Source: Chloroflexota bacterium
GTDB taxonomy: Bacteria > Chloroflexota > Anaerolineae > CG2-30-64-16
Length of the DNA stretch: 39,274 nucleotides
Assembly: GCA_016876015.1 (NCBI GenBank)
Contig: VGOD01000025.1
Coordinates: 1-39,274, forward strand
Direction of reading: 5' to 3'
Shown here in pieces: positions 38,292-39,274 of the stretch. The notes below the pieces were generated by a model that saw only the letters and a list, made by a program, of their open reading frames with translations, was not told where the DNA came from and made no database searches. Position 1 is the stretch's first letter. The number at the start of each line of letters is the position of its first letter. A program made the position numbers and the translations under genes.

Positions 38292-39274
38292 ATGGACTAT
38301 CCGCCCGCCGTGATTGACAAGGCCCACCGCCTGGAAATCCTTTTGCAGCGAGTTGCCGCCGGTGAGCCGTTGGAGGCCGTGCGCACCGAACTGGCTTTGC
38401 CGCTGGCGGCTGACGACTTGCCCCGCTGGCAGGCCAGATATGAAGCCGGGGGTCGGCGCTGGGAAGCCCTGCTCGACGGGCGCTTCGGCCACACCCACAC
38501 CGTCAACTCGGCCATGCGGGAGTGGTTGTACGAACGCAAGCGCCAGGACCCGACCCTGCGTGCGCCAGCTTTGGCGGCCGCCCTGGCCGACGAATTCGGT
38601 GTGACGGTGGCGGCCGGACACATCAACTATTTGCTGCGCAAAGTCGGCCTGACCAGCCCGCCCGGGCGGCCCTTCAAGACGCCCCCGGCCGCTGGCAGTG
38701 GCGAAGCGGCGGCGGTGGCGGCGAGTGCCGCCACCGCGCCACCGTCAGCCGCCGCACCGTCCACCCCCATCCTGGCGAACGCCGGGCTTTTTTTCCCTCA
38801 CGGCTGCGCAGCAGGCCATGGCGATCGGGAGCGCCATCGAGACCACGCTCAGCGCGGCGATCCGCCAGTATCAGGCGGCCCAGCCTGGGGCGACCCTGCG
38901 CGTGCTGACCAGTGAGCCGGCCACTCTGTGGCACAAGCTGGATCACCTGCTGTACTTGCCGATCTTGGGGCTGACGCGGCCAGCGGATCTCTACTACTAT
39001 CAGGGGGCCGGGCTGCAAGTGCTGTACGGCTTCACCTACAAGTATCTGCCGCTGGAACACTTCCTGGGCCAACTGACCCGTTTACAGCTCGGCTATCCCT
39101 TGGCGACCGCCTTGTGCTGCTGCTATAGCCAGGCGTGGTATCCGGGTGCTGAGCCCATCTTCATCTTCACCGCCTGGCACGACAAACCGCTGTGGACCAA
39201 GTTGGCGGCGCATTCCGGGCCGATGAGCATGTGGGGGCGGGTGATGCCTGGCACCAAACAGTTGCTCATCAATG
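38292..39274 (+). pseudogene. Transposase-like gene split by a +1 frameshift at a T7 run (partial)
   Basis: ATG 38292 (AGGAG eight bases upstream) begins helix-turn-helix modules (AHRLEILLQRVAAGEPLEAV, WEALLDGRFGHTHTVNSAMR, ALADEFGVTVAAGHINYLLR). At 38788-38796 the sequence CTTTTTTTCCC (T7 C3) breaks the frame: the original frame turns into low-quality sequence, while the +1 frame continues LTAAQQAMAIGSAIETTLSA, LWHKLDHLLYLPILGLTRPA, YKYLPLEHFLGQLTRLQLGY, and GRVMPGTKQLLIN to the window's edge. The second part matches large uncharacterised Chloroflexota transposase-like proteins. A one-base indel, or RNA-polymerase slippage on T7, would both account for it. The 3' end lies beyond the window. 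Confidence 0.7.

Noticed and set aside
38788-38796. Programmed -1 ribosomal frameshift in the transposase-like gene
   Set aside because: The downstream frame is +1 relative to the upstream frame, so a -1 slip would give the wrong frame.

Overview
The window looks like chromosomal DNA from a member of the Chloroflexota, probably an Anaerolineae- or Caldilineae-like lineage. This is an inference from high GC content, a RecG with a long extra N-terminus, a TatA-like helix fused to TatC, the gene order yceD-rpmF-fabD-fabG, short G-rich repeats, and a DapA-like/epimerase pair. No rRNA or tRNA gene and no CRISPR array was seen.

Layout. 1-3821 (+) is a chemotaxis block: the tail of a methyl-accepting receptor, a hybrid CheA with its own receiver domain, and CheB. 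3838-6603 (-) is a run of five genes: a ribbon-helix-helix-like protein, a retropepsin-like protease, an unknown beta-rich protein, an AMMECR1 protein and a glycerophosphodiester phosphodiesterase. A back-to-back promoter pair at 6708-6768 separates it from a DUF692/MNIO-like gene (+). 7799-9124 (-) is a cyclic 2,3-diphosphoglycerate synthetase-like GTPase. An imperfect-TIR element (9152-9391) lies between it and the end of tatC.

9388-22241 (-) is a long housekeeping series, in transcription order: asp23-like, fakA, degV (fatty-acid kinase and its acyl carrier), recG, coaD, a coiled-coil protein, then a consensus promoter, yceD, rpmF, fabD, a 47-bp minisatellite, fabG, asp23-like, nusB, tatA, tatC. 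It links fatty-acid synthesis, exogenous fatty-acid activation, CoA synthesis, ribosome and transcription factors, and Tat export. rpmB (+) with a clear terminator, rpe (-) and a lipoate-protein ligase (-) follow, then a sulfotransferase-like gene (+).

25373-39274 is accessory and partly decayed. It holds a small protein plus an HNH gene cut by a palindromic MITE; a 1295-residue secreted Asp-box propeller protein; an epimerase/DapA-like pair behind a promoter with a palindromic operator; a 43-bp minisatellite; fragments of an ANT(6)-type aminoglycoside nucleotidyltransferase, an isoprenylcysteine methyltransferase-like gene and acetyltransferases; and a NUDIX gene. An AAA_14/DUF4143 ATPase gene appears to make a leaderless mRNA from a promoter enclosed in a 14-bp palindrome. 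The right end is a layered mobile-DNA zone: a transposase broken by a 17-bp tandem duplication, a 94-bp MITE with a 6-bp target duplication inside a membrane-protein gene, and a second transposase-like gene split by a frameshift at a T7 run.
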